A stretch of 64,000 nt of DNA. Source: Isosphaeraceae bacterium. GTDB lineage: Bacteria; Planctomycetota; Planctomycetia; Isosphaerales; Isosphaeraceae. Positions 45,401 to 52,951 of this stretch are shown one piece after another (positions within the stretch are counted from its first letter, which is position 1; each line of letters starts with the position of its first letter). The notes under the pieces were generated by a model, which was given only the letters and a program-made list of their open reading frames with translations, ran no database searches and was not told the DNA's origin. A program made the position numbers and the translations under genes. The DNA is taken from assembly GCA_021324445.1 (NCBI GenBank), contig JAJPJC010000152.1, forward strand, positions 32,246-96,245, written 5' to 3'.

Positions 45401-45971
45401 TGATCTCCGCCTCGAGCACGAAACGGGCGCGCTGGTCGGCCCGCTCGGCAAAGCGGGGCTGGATCACCTTGAGGGCCACCTCGCGCTGGAGCTCGCAATC
45501 CCGCGCCACCCAGACCTGCCCGAGCCCACCGCGCGCATGCGGCCGCATGGGCAGGAAGCGCGGGGCACCGGTCGATTGCGAACCTCCTGCCGGGGCCGGC
45601 AATTCCCCGAGCGGTTCCGCCTGCCGATTCACCGGCAGCGTGGTATCGCCCCCCAAGGAGATGCCCAGGGTCGTGCACAGCGCCGCGTCGCCGACCTCGG
45701 TCATCACCTCCTGGGTCAGGTCCTGGGCATTCCAGGCTTGGAGGCAGAGACTCAGGTCATGGTGGTGACCCTTCAGATGAGCCTCCGCCAGGCATTGTAA
45801 AGCCTGGAGTCGTTCCTCGTCGAGGATTCCCTCGCGCAGGAACAGATGCGCCAGCGACCGCCGCCGATCCTTGCTCCAGGAGCTCAAGGCCGCGGAGAGG
45901 CTGGAACGGGGAATCGCGTCAGTCAACAGCGCCAGCACGGCCACCAGCAGATCCCGATTCAATTCGTCCAC
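42423..45971 (-). CDS. Membrane Ser/Thr protein kinase with TPR repeats
   Basis: 1182 residues, GTG start. The kinase domain (about 150-455) has the Gly loop MRPHARGGLGQVWVARD, VALKV with the ATP Lys, catalytic VLHRDLKPANIML (about 278) and GTPAYMSPEQARGA. The Mg-binding DFG is DWG (LVVDWGLAKV), common in planctomycete PknB-like kinases. One membrane helix (TTAAVAAMAGLSLAATIGVV, about 480) separates it from about 650 residues of TPR-like repeats that would lie outside. The N-terminal 150 residues form a planctomycete-type leader domain. It lies 204 bp upstream of the peptide precursor, on the same strand but with a promoter in between, so co-regulation is possible but not shown. Confidence 0.9.
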   Translation of the reverse strand: MDELNRDLLVAVLALLTDAIPRSSLSAALSSWSKDRRRSLAHLFLREGILDEERLQALQCLAEAHLKGHHHDLSLCLQAWNAQDLTQEVMTEVGDAALCTTLGISLGGDTTLPVNRQAEPLGELPAPAGGSQSTGAPRFLPMRPHARGGLGQVWVARDCELQREVALKVIQPRFAERADQRARFVLEAEITGKLEHPGIVPVYSLGRNADGRPYYAMRFIRGESLQAAIQHFHQRSGGAAGGESTAAGSLWGIEFRQLLGRFLDVCDALDYAHSRGVLHRDLKPANIMLGRYGETLVVDWGLAKVIGTGDLLPATADGDFEPDLAGGTTSPAGETQPGISIGTPAYMSPEQARGALDELGPASDVYSLGATLYELLTGQVAFPGEKPRAVIDKVLAGDFPPPRAVLRSVPAPLEAICLKAMAFAPEQRYDSVRALARDLEHWLADEPVAAYPERRHERLGRWLRQHRTWTTAAVAAMAGLSLAATIGVVVVEGARRREAAARKEAETNFRMAQKAVDDYLTSVSQNTLLNEQDSVDIRSLRQELLEKGLEYYQRFVAQRTDDPRLRRELANAYTRVAEVTREIGTPRQALAVLRSARSIWEDIVAADPAAPEPRGRLADCLVTMSKLQTATDEHAAAVASLVRARELLEPLVARHPNVASYQASLAECYSDLGLIQGRLQSPEQGLEKLEQAKAILERLIRQDPGGPRYEQKLAETINDLGFIYFQRLDYPAALRSYQQVRDICQSLVERVTVGPKPVRLLDLLAISHYNIATIQHQQGQLEAALRSFQRSLEYRTALVDAHPSVTDFQELLGKNLGEIAYYQHQAHQEGQAFASVRRSIEVLEELVRRQSEQSRYRSDLGRSYNMLGYLYDEARENAAAIPAFERAIAEQERAVKASPAVVEYTVELRNHVENLGEQFVDLGRVADGLPYYRRGVEIRRELLRAHPGSRRYTMDLAEGLGKLGEIQRHDGDSAAAQQSLGVAGMVLEPAAAAAPADADLQSLLGVILTAEAVAQADLRGAGAALDRLRRAVTILEPIGSAPGADGRHRERLAEALWELARLVRAEHRPEEADRLDAERSALWASRPPEELADLALRQGSRAALIGYGKTPLSPPAQTVRQLDLDQAAANLRLAIDRGYSDLARLRAHPDSAALLARADVQSLVKGLEHPVQPAPTQPSKSQ

Positions 45972-46278
45972 AGAGAATCCCCTTCGACCACCTCCACGGG
46001 CGCCAACGACCGACGTCCCCTCACCGCTGCCTGCCGAGACCCCGGGGCCAGGCTTCCATCATACAGAGAAGCCATCCTGTTTTGCGTCATCTTCATCGCG
46101 GCGAGACCCACCGCCTCGCCACTTCCGGCCTGGGCCCTGGGCGTCTGCCTCACGTCGCGCCCGCTGCTGCGTCGCCTTGAACGCTCCGGGGACCGGTGGC
46201 CATAATGGGTTCTTTCCCCGGGCCGTGCCGCAGCCGGCAAGCCGCCCCGACCGCGAGAACCACCCAACGAGGCAATCC
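45972..46278. other. Intergenic region between kinase and small basic protein genes
   Basis: 307 bp between divergent genes. No coding potential is convincing. It must hold promoters for both sides; none was clear enough to list. Confidence 0.4.
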
Positions 46279-46422
46279 ATGAAAGCCAAGACGCGTCACC
46301 GAAAGAGTTACAAATGGCGAAAGCGGACCGATAGCTCACCGGTTGCCAAGGGGCGGCGGCCCAAGCTGCACGGCACACGTAACCCGAGAAAGACCAAGCA
46401 TTTAGGCGGGCGGGGGCTGTGA
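46279..46422 (+). CDS. 47-residue highly basic protein
   Basis: MKAKTRHRKSYKWRKRTDSS followed by PVAKGRRPKLHGTRNPRKTK and HLGGRGL. More than a third of residues are Lys or Arg, with no acidic cluster. ATG with GAGG 7 bases upstream; the frame ends just before the inverted-repeat element. The size and composition resemble very small ribosomal proteins, so an RNA-binding or ribosome-associated role is the natural guess, but I do not recognise the family. It is too short for ordinary ORF cut-offs. Confidence 0.6.
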   Translation: MKAKTRHRKSYKWRKRTDSSPVAKGRRPKLHGTRNPRKTKHLGGRGL

Positions 46423-46424
46423 TT

Positions 46425-46526
46425 CGTGGTGCGTCGCCGTCACGGGCTGAGGAGGCGAGTCCGGGAAAAGTGGGCACTCGAAAGCGGTTCGGACAAAGCC
46501 TCGCCTTCCTGTCTTGACGCACCACG
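46425..46526. repeat. Dispersed element with terminal inverted repeats, copy A
   Basis: 102 bp bounded by CGTGGTGCGT (46425-46434) and its exact inverse ACGCACCACG (46517-46526). The interior (GGGCTGA.GAGGCGAGTCCGG, then GCACTCGAAAGCG and CGGACAAAGC) is clearly the same as the copy at 52741-52863. It sits between the convergent small basic protein and glutamate dehydrogenase genes. Confidence 0.8.
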
Positions 46527-46537
46527 CCCTACGAGGG

Positions 46538-47767
46538 TCAGATTCCCCCCAGCACCTTGGCCCGGCCGACGCGGGAGATGGCCTTCATGAAGGCTGCGGT
46601 GCGGAGGGTGACCCCTTTGCGCTGGGCGAGGTCGTACATGTCGCGGAAGGCCTCGACGAGCCTGGCTTCTTCCTCGCGCTGGATTTGATCGAGGGGCCAG
46701 CGGAAGTGCTGGAGGTTCTGGACCCACTCGAAGTAGCTGACCACGACGCCGCCGGCGTTGGCCAGCACATCGGGGACCACGGGGATGCCGCGGGCGACGA
46801 ACACCTCGTCCCCCTCCGGCCAGGTCGGTCCGTTGGCGGCCTCGACGATGAGCTTCGCCTGAACGGCCTGGGCCATCGCGCGATCGAAGATGCCCCCCAG
46901 CGCGGCGGGGATCAGGACGTCCACCGGCAGGGTCAGGAGCTGCTCGTTGGTGATCGCGTCGCCGCCTTTGAAGCCGACGATTTTCTGAGAGACGGCGACG
47001 TGCCGGTCCAGCTCGGCCAGATCGAGTCCCTCGGGGTTGACGATGGCGCCGTAGGCGTCGGACACGCTGATGATCCGACCGCCCATCTGCGCCAGGCATC
47101 GTGCGGTGTGGCTGCCGACGTTGCCGTATCCCTGGATGGCGAAAGTCGTACCCGCGATGGTGCGCTGGAGTCGAGCGAGCATCTCGCGCGTGATGATCGC
47201 CAGGCCGAATCCCGTGGCCGCCTCGCGGCCGGCCGAGCCGTGGAACTCGACCGGCTTGCCGGTCACGCAGGCCGGGTGGAACCCCTCATACTTGGCATAT
47301 TCGTTCATGATCCAGGCCATCACCTGGGCGTCGGTGCCCATGTCCGGGGCGGGGATATCCTTGTGCGGCCCGATCATGTCGTGGATCTTCTCGATGAACT
47401 TGCGCGTCACTCGCTCCAGCTCGCCTCGGGAGAGCTTCCGGGGGTCGCAGTTGATCCCCCCCTTCGCCCCGCCGAAGGGGAGGTCCACGATCGCCGTCTT
47501 CCAGGTCATCAGGCTGGCCAGCGACCGCGCTTCGTCCTGGTCCACGGCCGGATGGTATCGCAATCCCCCCTTGTACGGCCCGCGCGCATTGTCGTGCTGG
47601 ACCCGATAACCGATGAAATTGCCGATCCGCCCCGAGTCGAGCTCGATGGCAACTTCAACCCGCACCTCGCGATCGGGCGTGATCATCAATGTGCGGATGT
47701 TCTCTGTCAGATCGAGGCATTTCGCCGCTTGATGGAAGTAGTAATTAGTCGCCTCGAAGGCTTGCAT
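46538..47767 (-). CDS. gdhA: Glutamate dehydrogenase (Glu/Leu/Phe/Val dehydrogenase family)
   Basis: Reversibly deaminates glutamate to 2-oxoglutarate. 409 residues from ATG 47767 (an in-frame GTG 14 codons upstream is less likely). Substrate domain: YRVQHDNARGPYKGGLRYHP and the catalytic-Lys block LPFGGAKGGINCDPRKLS, then IPAPDMGTDAQVMAWIMNEY. Nucleotide domain: the Rossmann motif FAIQGYGNVGSHTARCLAQ. Length and all key residues are intact. The coenzyme cannot be read with certainty. Stands alone on the minus strand. Confidence 0.95.
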   Translation of the reverse strand: MQAFEATNYYFHQAAKCLDLTENIRTLMITPDREVRVEVAIELDSGRIGNFIGYRVQHDNARGPYKGGLRYHPAVDQDEARSLASLMTWKTAIVDLPFGGAKGGINCDPRKLSRGELERVTRKFIEKIHDMIGPHKDIPAPDMGTDAQVMAWIMNEYAKYEGFHPACVTGKPVEFHGSAGREAATGFGLAIITREMLARLQRTIAGTTFAIQGYGNVGSHTARCLAQMGGRIISVSDAYGAIVNPEGLDLAELDRHVAVSQKIVGFKGGDAITNEQLLTLPVDVLIPAALGGIFDRAMAQAVQAKLIVEAANGPTWPEGDEVFVARGIPVVPDVLANAGGVVVSYFEWVQNLQHFRWPLDQIQREEEARLVEAFRDMYDLAQRKGVTLRTAAFMKAISRVGRAKVLGGI

Positions 47768-48014
47768 CAGAGGTTGGTTCTCGGGATAACTGTACTGACA
47801 GGAGTGCACTGGTTCGACTCAACCCACCCCCGATCGTAACGGACCATCCCTGCCCCCGCAATGTCACTGGTCGCTCCCCAGTACCGCCCCACCGCCTGGT
47901 TGGCTCGGTCCGCAGCGAGGAGACGCTGGACAGAGTCAGTGGACTCATGACCACAATGCAAGCAGCATGGAAAGCATTCACCCAAGATCGACCGACCCGA
48001 GGGACGAGGTCATC

Positions 48015-48782
48015 ATGGAACCCTGGCGGCTGGCGGAGCTGAATTACGGGCAGATCAAGGGGCAGCCCCCGTTCGCGGTGGCGGTCCTGCCTCTGGGGGC
48101 GACCGAGCCGCACAACCTGCACTTGCCCTACGGTACCGACACGTTTCAGGTGGAGGTGGTCGCCACGCGGGCCTGTGCCTGGGCGCACCAGCAGGGTGCG
48201 CGGGTCGTGCTGCTGCCGGCCTTGCCCTACGGGACCGAGACCAACCAGATGAAATTCCCCCTGGCGATGAACCTCAACCCCACGACGCTGGCGCGGGTGA
48301 TTACCGATCTGGTCGACTCGCTGGAAACCCACGGCATCGACCGGTGCGTGCTGCTCAATGGCCACGGCGGCAACGACCTGAAATGGGTGTTACGGGAGTT
48401 GTACCGATCGACGCGAGTCCACCTGTTCTTGTGCAACTGGTACAAGGTGGCCGCGGATGTGTACGCGCGGATCTTCCGGGCTCAGGACGACCACGCGGGG
48501 GAGATGGAGACCAGCATGGGGTTGGCGCACTTCCCGGGGTTGGTCGCCTTCGAGCAGGCCGACGCCGGCGCCGTGCGGCCGACGCGGTTCGAGGCGATCA
48601 ATCGGGGCTGGGTGGAGATCACCCGCCCCTGGCACCTGCTGACGACCAATTCCGGGGCCGGCGATCCCCACGCCGCGACCGCCGCCAAGGGGGAGACGCT
48701 CACCAACCTGGTCGCCGAGCGCATCGGCCGGTTCCTCCACGAGCTGGCCGCCAGCCCGATCGATGAAACCTTCCCATACTGA
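48015..48782 (+). CDS. Creatininase-family amidohydrolase
   Basis: 255 residues from ATG 48015, which has GAGG upstream (an ATG at 47967 is open but lacks a site). Metal-binding signatures of the family are present: VLPLGATEPHNLHLPYGTDT, VLLNGHGGNDLKWVL and DDHAGEMETSMGLAHFPG. Family members hydrolyse cyclic amides such as creatinine or act in cofactor pathways (for example mycofactocin MftE); the substrate cannot be read here. Its last codons overlap the open frame of the SCO gene and the two are probably co-translated. Confidence 0.9.
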   Translation: MEPWRLAELNYGQIKGQPPFAVAVLPLGATEPHNLHLPYGTDTFQVEVVATRACAWAHQQGARVVLLPALPYGTETNQMKFPLAMNLNPTTLARVITDLVDSLETHGIDRCVLLNGHGGNDLKWVLRELYRSTRVHLFLCNWYKVAADVYARIFRAQDDHAGEMETSMGLAHFPGLVAFEQADAGAVRPTRFEAINRGWVEITRPWHLLTTNSGAGDPHAATAAKGETLTNLVAERIGRFLHELAASPIDETFPY

Positions 48783-48801
48783 GCGTGTCGGAGACGAGCT
48801 G

Positions 48802-49818
48802 ATGTCCGGCCCGGATCGAACCCCCCTGGCCCCCTGGCCCTCGGACGGTCGCCTGCCGCTTGCACTGCTGATCGCCTGTCTACTTCAGGTGGGCTGCGGG
48901 CGGGTTGGCCCGGTCGCGAGCGGGACCTCCGCGGCCGCACCGGCCGGCGGCAAGCCCCCGCAAACCCGGGTCGGCAAGCTGGTTAGCAAGGATTACCTCC
49001 TCCGGGGGGTGGTCCGATCGGTCGCGGTGGCGTCAGGTCGCGTCCTGATCCGGCACGAGGCGATCCCGGGTTTCATGGGGGCGATGACCATGCCGTTCAA
49101 GCCGGCCGACCCGACGATCCTGCCGACCCTCAAGGCCGGCGATCGGGTGGAGGGGACCTTGCGGGTCCAGATGCAGGATGATGCCGTACAGGATTACCAG
49201 CTCGTCGGTCTGAAAGTGACCGAACCAGCCCAGCCCCCGCCGTCGGCCCTGGAAGAATCGAAAGGGAAAGTTCGGCTTAGTCAACAACCACGCCGGCTCG
49301 AGGTGGGTGAGCCGGTCCCCGATTTCACGATGACCAGTCAGGATGGCCAGACCGTCCGGCTTTCGGACCTGCGCGGCAAGGTGATTGTTCTGACGTTCAT
49401 TTATACCCGATGTCCCCTGCCGGATTTCTGTCCGTACATGGATCGACGGTTTTCGGAGCTGGCACAGCATCTGAGCTCTTTCCCTAAGCGGGCCAAGGAC
49501 ATCCGTCTAATCTCCCTCTCGTTCGACCCGGAGCACGACACGCCCGAAGTCTTGCGCAAGCATGCGAGGATTCACGGCGCGGCCCCGCCGCTGTGGACGT
49601 ACGCGGTGGCCTCGCATGCGGAACTGGCCAAGGTCGCGGCGCCGCTGGGACTGGTTTTCGGGCCCAATGGGACCGAGATTGCCCACAACCTCTGCACGGC
49701 CGTCATCGACCGCCAGGGGAAGCTGGCCCGCCTCGAGGTGGGAACGCAGGCGAATCGCTGGGAAATGGCCGACTTGCTCAAGTCCATTCATGCGTTGCTC
49801 CCCGACCCCCGGAAGTGA
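48802..49818 (+). CDS. CusF-like plus SCO copper protein (lipoprotein)
   Basis: 338 residues from ATG 48802 (the frame is open from 48763). A lipobox-like end of signal peptide (LIACLLQVGCG) predicts a lipoprotein. The first domain, RGVVRSVAVASGRVLIRHEA, IPGFMGAMTMPFKP and LKAGDRVEGTLRV, is CusF-like, with Met and His copper ligands. The second is a thioredoxin-fold SCO1/SenC domain with FIYTRCPLPDFCPYMD (Cys pair separated by five residues, versus three in typical SCO) and a conserved His (AHNLCTAVIDRQGKL). SCO proteins deliver copper to cytochrome oxidase. Overlaps the creatininase-family gene. Confidence 0.88.
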   Translation: MSGPDRTPLAPWPSDGRLPLALLIACLLQVGCGRVGPVASGTSAAAPAGGKPPQTRVGKLVSKDYLLRGVVRSVAVASGRVLIRHEAIPGFMGAMTMPFKPADPTILPTLKAGDRVEGTLRVQMQDDAVQDYQLVGLKVTEPAQPPPSALEESKGKVRLSQQPRRLEVGEPVPDFTMTSQDGQTVRLSDLRGKVIVLTFIYTRCPLPDFCPYMDRRFSELAQHLSSFPKRAKDIRLISLSFDPEHDTPEVLRKHARIHGAAPPLWTYAVASHAELAKVAAPLGLVFGPNGTEIAHNLCTAVIDRQGKLARLEVGTQANRWEMADLLKSIHALLPDPRK

Positions 49819-50319
49819 ACAGACGAGTACTACCGGGTCCTGCAGCCGGTCCGGCTGGCTGGCTGCAAGCTTCATCTCGGCACATCTTTGTGATCTGAGG
49901 ACAGTCATGTCCGGAATTGCCGGCCCGGGCCCTGGTGCCGGTTTGATCGAACAAATGTGGGGAATCAAAGCACGATAAGACTTGCAGATTACCGTTGACA
50001 GTTGAGAGAATAAGTCTAAGATGTCGATAAGCACCCACGTTGTGATACGTTCGCGCGAGATGGTGATGGAGCCATGGTCGGGTGCCGGGGGGCGCGTCGC
50101 GCCGAGACGATCTGACCCTTTCGATTGGGCCGTCTGGGTTTAGGTCGCGAGGATCGGATTGCGGAGGAGGCGGGACGAAGCCCGGATGCCGGGGTCCTCG
50201 GGGATGCCCAGGTCGAGGCCCCGATGGGGAGAAGAAGGGGAACGAGAGAGGTCGTGTGCGAATTCGTCCGAGTCGATCACGATGCCAGGCTTTTTCTTCA
50301 TGGAGAGGAGATCCATCCA
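49819..50319. other. Regulatory region of the ArsR-type gene
   Basis: About 500 bp without a gene. Contains a good promoter at 49995-50022 in a clearly AT-rich patch. The long transcript leader (about 290 bases) it implies has no recognised riboswitch motif. Confidence 0.5.
49995..50022 (+). promoter_or_regulatory. Sigma-70-like promoter upstream of ArsR-type gene
   Basis: TTGACA (49995-50000), a 16-bp spacer and TAAGAT (50017-50022), in an AT-rich stretch. The -35 box is a perfect consensus. Confidence 0.6.
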
Positions 50320-50682
50320 ATGCCAGCAGCCACGAAGACCAGCCCCAAGACCGGACCGGCCCCCAAGACAACCGGGGCCAGGGCCAAGGCCGGCCGCGGG
50401 GCCGAGCAGCGGTATAACCAGGCGCGCCGCGCCTCGATCCTGCTCAAACATGTCAGCGACCCCACCCGGCTCCAAGTCATCCTGATCCTCACCGAGGGGG
50501 AACGGCACGTCGGCGCCTTGTGCGCCCAGCTCAGCCAGAGTCAGCCGGCCGTCAGCCATCATCTCGCCTTGCTCCGCCACGGCGGCATCATCGCGCCGCG
50601 ACGCCAGGGGAAGAATAATTTCTACAGCCTGACCGAGACCGGCGCCGACCTGGCCCGCGTCGTCAAGAACTTGATCGGTTGA
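50320..50682 (+). CDS. ArsR-family winged-helix regulator
   Basis: 120 residues from ATG 50320 with GGAGAGGAG upstream. The N-terminal 35 residues are basic and Pro/Thr/Lys-rich. The domain that follows is a winged helix: ASILLKHVSDPTRLQVILIL, then the recognition helix LSQSQPAVSHHLALLRHGG and the wing RRQGKNNFYSLTETG. No metal-binding Cys pair (ELCVC-type) is present, so this is not a classic arsenic or metal sensor. The next gene (TolC-like) is on the other strand and its regulation by this protein is not shown. Confidence 0.88.
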   Translation: MPAATKTSPKTGPAPKTTGARAKAGRGAEQRYNQARRASILLKHVSDPTRLQVILILTEGERHVGALCAQLSQSQPAVSHHLALLRHGGIIAPRRQGKNNFYSLTETGADLARVVKNLIG

Positions 50683-50907
50683 GGATCTCGGGCGGACGTT
50701 TGCGCATCGAATCTCAGTGAATGGTCCTATGATCGGCTGACGCGTGCCCGGATCGTCGTATCGATCGGATTCGATCCGGGCCGCGCCGGCTCCCCCCCTG
50801 CGGCGCCGGCGGCTTCCCTGCCGGCCGCCCTTGGGAAGCCAGCACGGCTCTCGCTCGGCTCTCCTCTCCTCCCCCGTGATGTCCTTACCCGGTCCGTCGG
50901 GTCACCC

Positions 50908-52566
50908 TCACGGCAGGATGCGCTGGCCGACGGCCGTATTGAGCGCCAGCATGGCCTTGCGATGTCGCACCTCGGAATCGAGATACTGCTTGGCCGTGTC
51001 GTTGTACCGTCGCCGCTGGTTCAAGTAATCGAACACGGTGACCTCCCCTTCGCCGAAGAGCCGGTCGCGAGCGACGATCGCCCGTTTGAGGGACGGCAGG
51101 ATGTGGTCGCGGATGGTCTCGACGATCCTGCGGCTGACCCGGTATTCGGTCGCCGCCTGCTTCACCTCGGTCTTCACCCGGAGCTCCACCTGGGCGAGCT
51201 GGACCTGGGACTGATAGACATTGATCGTGGCCCGCTGAATATTCCCCTGGTTGCGGTTGTAGACCGGCAGCGGGACGGTGATCCCCAAGGCCCAGGCGGG
51301 CACGCTTCCCTTATCCCCATAGGGTACATTATTCTGATACGTGAACGGTTGATAGAGCAGGTACGCGTCGGCGAAGCGGTTGGCCAGCGCGAGCTTGAGG
51401 GCGGCCTGGGCTGCCTGCACGCCCAGCCGGTAGGCCGCCACGTCGGCGCGGCATTCCAGCGCCATCCGGATCAGCTCATCGTCGGGCGGCGGCGGCGGCG
51501 CGCGGTCCTCGAGCGTGCCGCGGAACTCGAGGCTCTCGGCCTGGTCGGGCGGGGTGTTGAGCAGCTCCGCCAGGGTCCGCTGACGCTGGCGGAGGGTCTC
51601 CTCGGCATCGAGCAGGCTGACCTCCGCGATGGCGCGCTCGGAACGGGCCTGGTCGACGTCGGCGCTGGTGAGCTTGTCCTTCTGGAACAGGGCCCGGGTT
51701 GCCGTCAGGAACGCATCGGTCCCCTGGAGGTTGACCTGCGCGTAGTGCACGGTCCGCCGCGCCGCCAGCACGTCGACATACGCGACGGAGAGGCCCCCCA
51801 GCCCCGTACGGACCGCGTCCTGGTACTGCATCTCCATCACGCGTAGGGCCAACTCGGCGTAGATCGTCCGGGCCTGCCGCTTGTGTGAGAAATCGATCGG
51901 ATGCGAGATGTTGATGTCATACTGGGTCGGGCCGCTGGGCTTGCTCGTGGAGAAAGCGCCGTAGGGCACGAGCTGGGCGTCGGCATAGAAGATCGGGTTG
52001 GCGCGCAGGCTGGCGGTGAGGACGTCCGCGCGAGCCTGCGGCAGCTCGAGGAACAAGCTGCGAAGGTTGAGGTTCTGGTGGACGTACTGATCGATGGCCT
52101 GGTCGAGGGTCAGGCCAGTGGGCGGCCCTTCGTCCTCCGGACCCGTGGGGAGTTCGAGCGTGCCATAGAAGGGCGGCTGGGGCACGGGGAGCGGCTGCGG
52201 AGCGGCGATCCCCCGACTCGGCGGTGGTCCCTGGTAGGTCCCACCCGGCATCGTGATCGAGGTCGGGACCCGGGGGACGGACGGACCGAGCCGGCCGCCG
52301 AAGAGGAGCTCGTCCCGGCCGGGCTGCATGCCGAGGTTGGCGCCCCCGCCCGGCAGCGGACCCAGCAAGGACTGCGTCGAGCCCGGCGTGGCCTGGCCGA
52401 TGCCGCTGGTGATCTGGCCCGTCTGCTCGATCGTCGGCGCCTGGGCCCAGCTTGGGGAGGACAGCGCCAGCACCATCGCCAGCTCGGCGCAAGCAAGCAC
52501 CATGCCCCAACGGACCTCGGCCCTGATTCCGCGCCCCCACCAAGCGCCACCCCCGTCGACCATCAT
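50908..52566 (-). CDS. TolC-family outer-membrane protein
   Basis: 552 residues. An N-terminal signal (VLACAELAMVLALSSPSWAQ) is followed by a Pro/Gly-rich linker and two TolC-type repeats of helical and strand segments: LTLDQAIDQYVHQNLNLRSL, NPIFYADAQLVPYGAF and ITVPLPVYNRNQGNIQRATI. The C-terminus (VTVFDYLNQRRRYNDTAKQY) is typical of efflux outer-membrane factors of the CzcC/TolC group. It would provide the outer-membrane channel for an efflux or secretion system; no inner-membrane partner is adjacent, though the peptide exporter 10 kb away lacks one of its own. Confidence 0.9.
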   Translation of the reverse strand: MMVDGGGAWWGRGIRAEVRWGMVLACAELAMVLALSSPSWAQAPTIEQTGQITSGIGQATPGSTQSLLGPLPGGGANLGMQPGRDELLFGGRLGPSVPRVPTSITMPGGTYQGPPPSRGIAAPQPLPVPQPPFYGTLELPTGPEDEGPPTGLTLDQAIDQYVHQNLNLRSLFLELPQARADVLTASLRANPIFYADAQLVPYGAFSTSKPSGPTQYDINISHPIDFSHKRQARTIYAELALRVMEMQYQDAVRTGLGGLSVAYVDVLAARRTVHYAQVNLQGTDAFLTATRALFQKDKLTSADVDQARSERAIAEVSLLDAEETLRQRQRTLAELLNTPPDQAESLEFRGTLEDRAPPPPPDDELIRMALECRADVAAYRLGVQAAQAALKLALANRFADAYLLYQPFTYQNNVPYGDKGSVPAWALGITVPLPVYNRNQGNIQRATINVYQSQVQLAQVELRVKTEVKQAATEYRVSRRIVETIRDHILPSLKRAIVARDRLFGEGEVTVFDYLNQRRRYNDTAKQYLDSEVRHRKAMLALNTAVGQRILP

Positions 52567-52740
52567 GGCTTCTCCGGAGACTCCCGGCCGTGAACCACTG
52601 GAGTGGCTCTCCCCATCCGTGACTGACGACTCTATCGGCTCGACTCAGCCAGCGAGTCAAAACGAATCTACCGATTTCGCCAACACTCGCTATAACCCCG
52701 AGAATCGTCAAATTTGTGGCTTTCTTCGTGGGGCGTGGCG

Positions 52741-52863
52741 TGTGGTGCGTGGTGCGTCGCTCGCACGGGCTGATGAGGCGAGTCCGGGAGAAGCCAGCAC
52801 TCGAAAGCGATGCGGACAAAGCATCTTGTTACTGTCTCCACGCACCGCGCACCACGCACCACA
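52741..52863. repeat. Dispersed element with terminal inverted repeats, copy B
   Basis: 123 bp bounded by TGTGGTGCGTGGTGCG (52741-52756) and its exact inverse (52848-52863). The interior matches copy A at 46425-46526. It occupies most of the 385-bp gap between the divergent TolC and DUF1501 genes; the remainder of that gap has no gene. Confidence 0.8.
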
Positions 52864-52951
52864 AAGTAAGCCACGGCGGGCCGGTGGGCACTATTGAGCG
52901 AGCGTCCGGCGAGTTAAGATGATCGACGTCCGACGGGGGAGGAGGAACGCC

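Noticed and set aside
42426..45800. 1124-residue + frame opposite the Ser/Thr kinase
   Set aside because: Antisense of a kinase with intact catalytic motifs; no domain recognisable.
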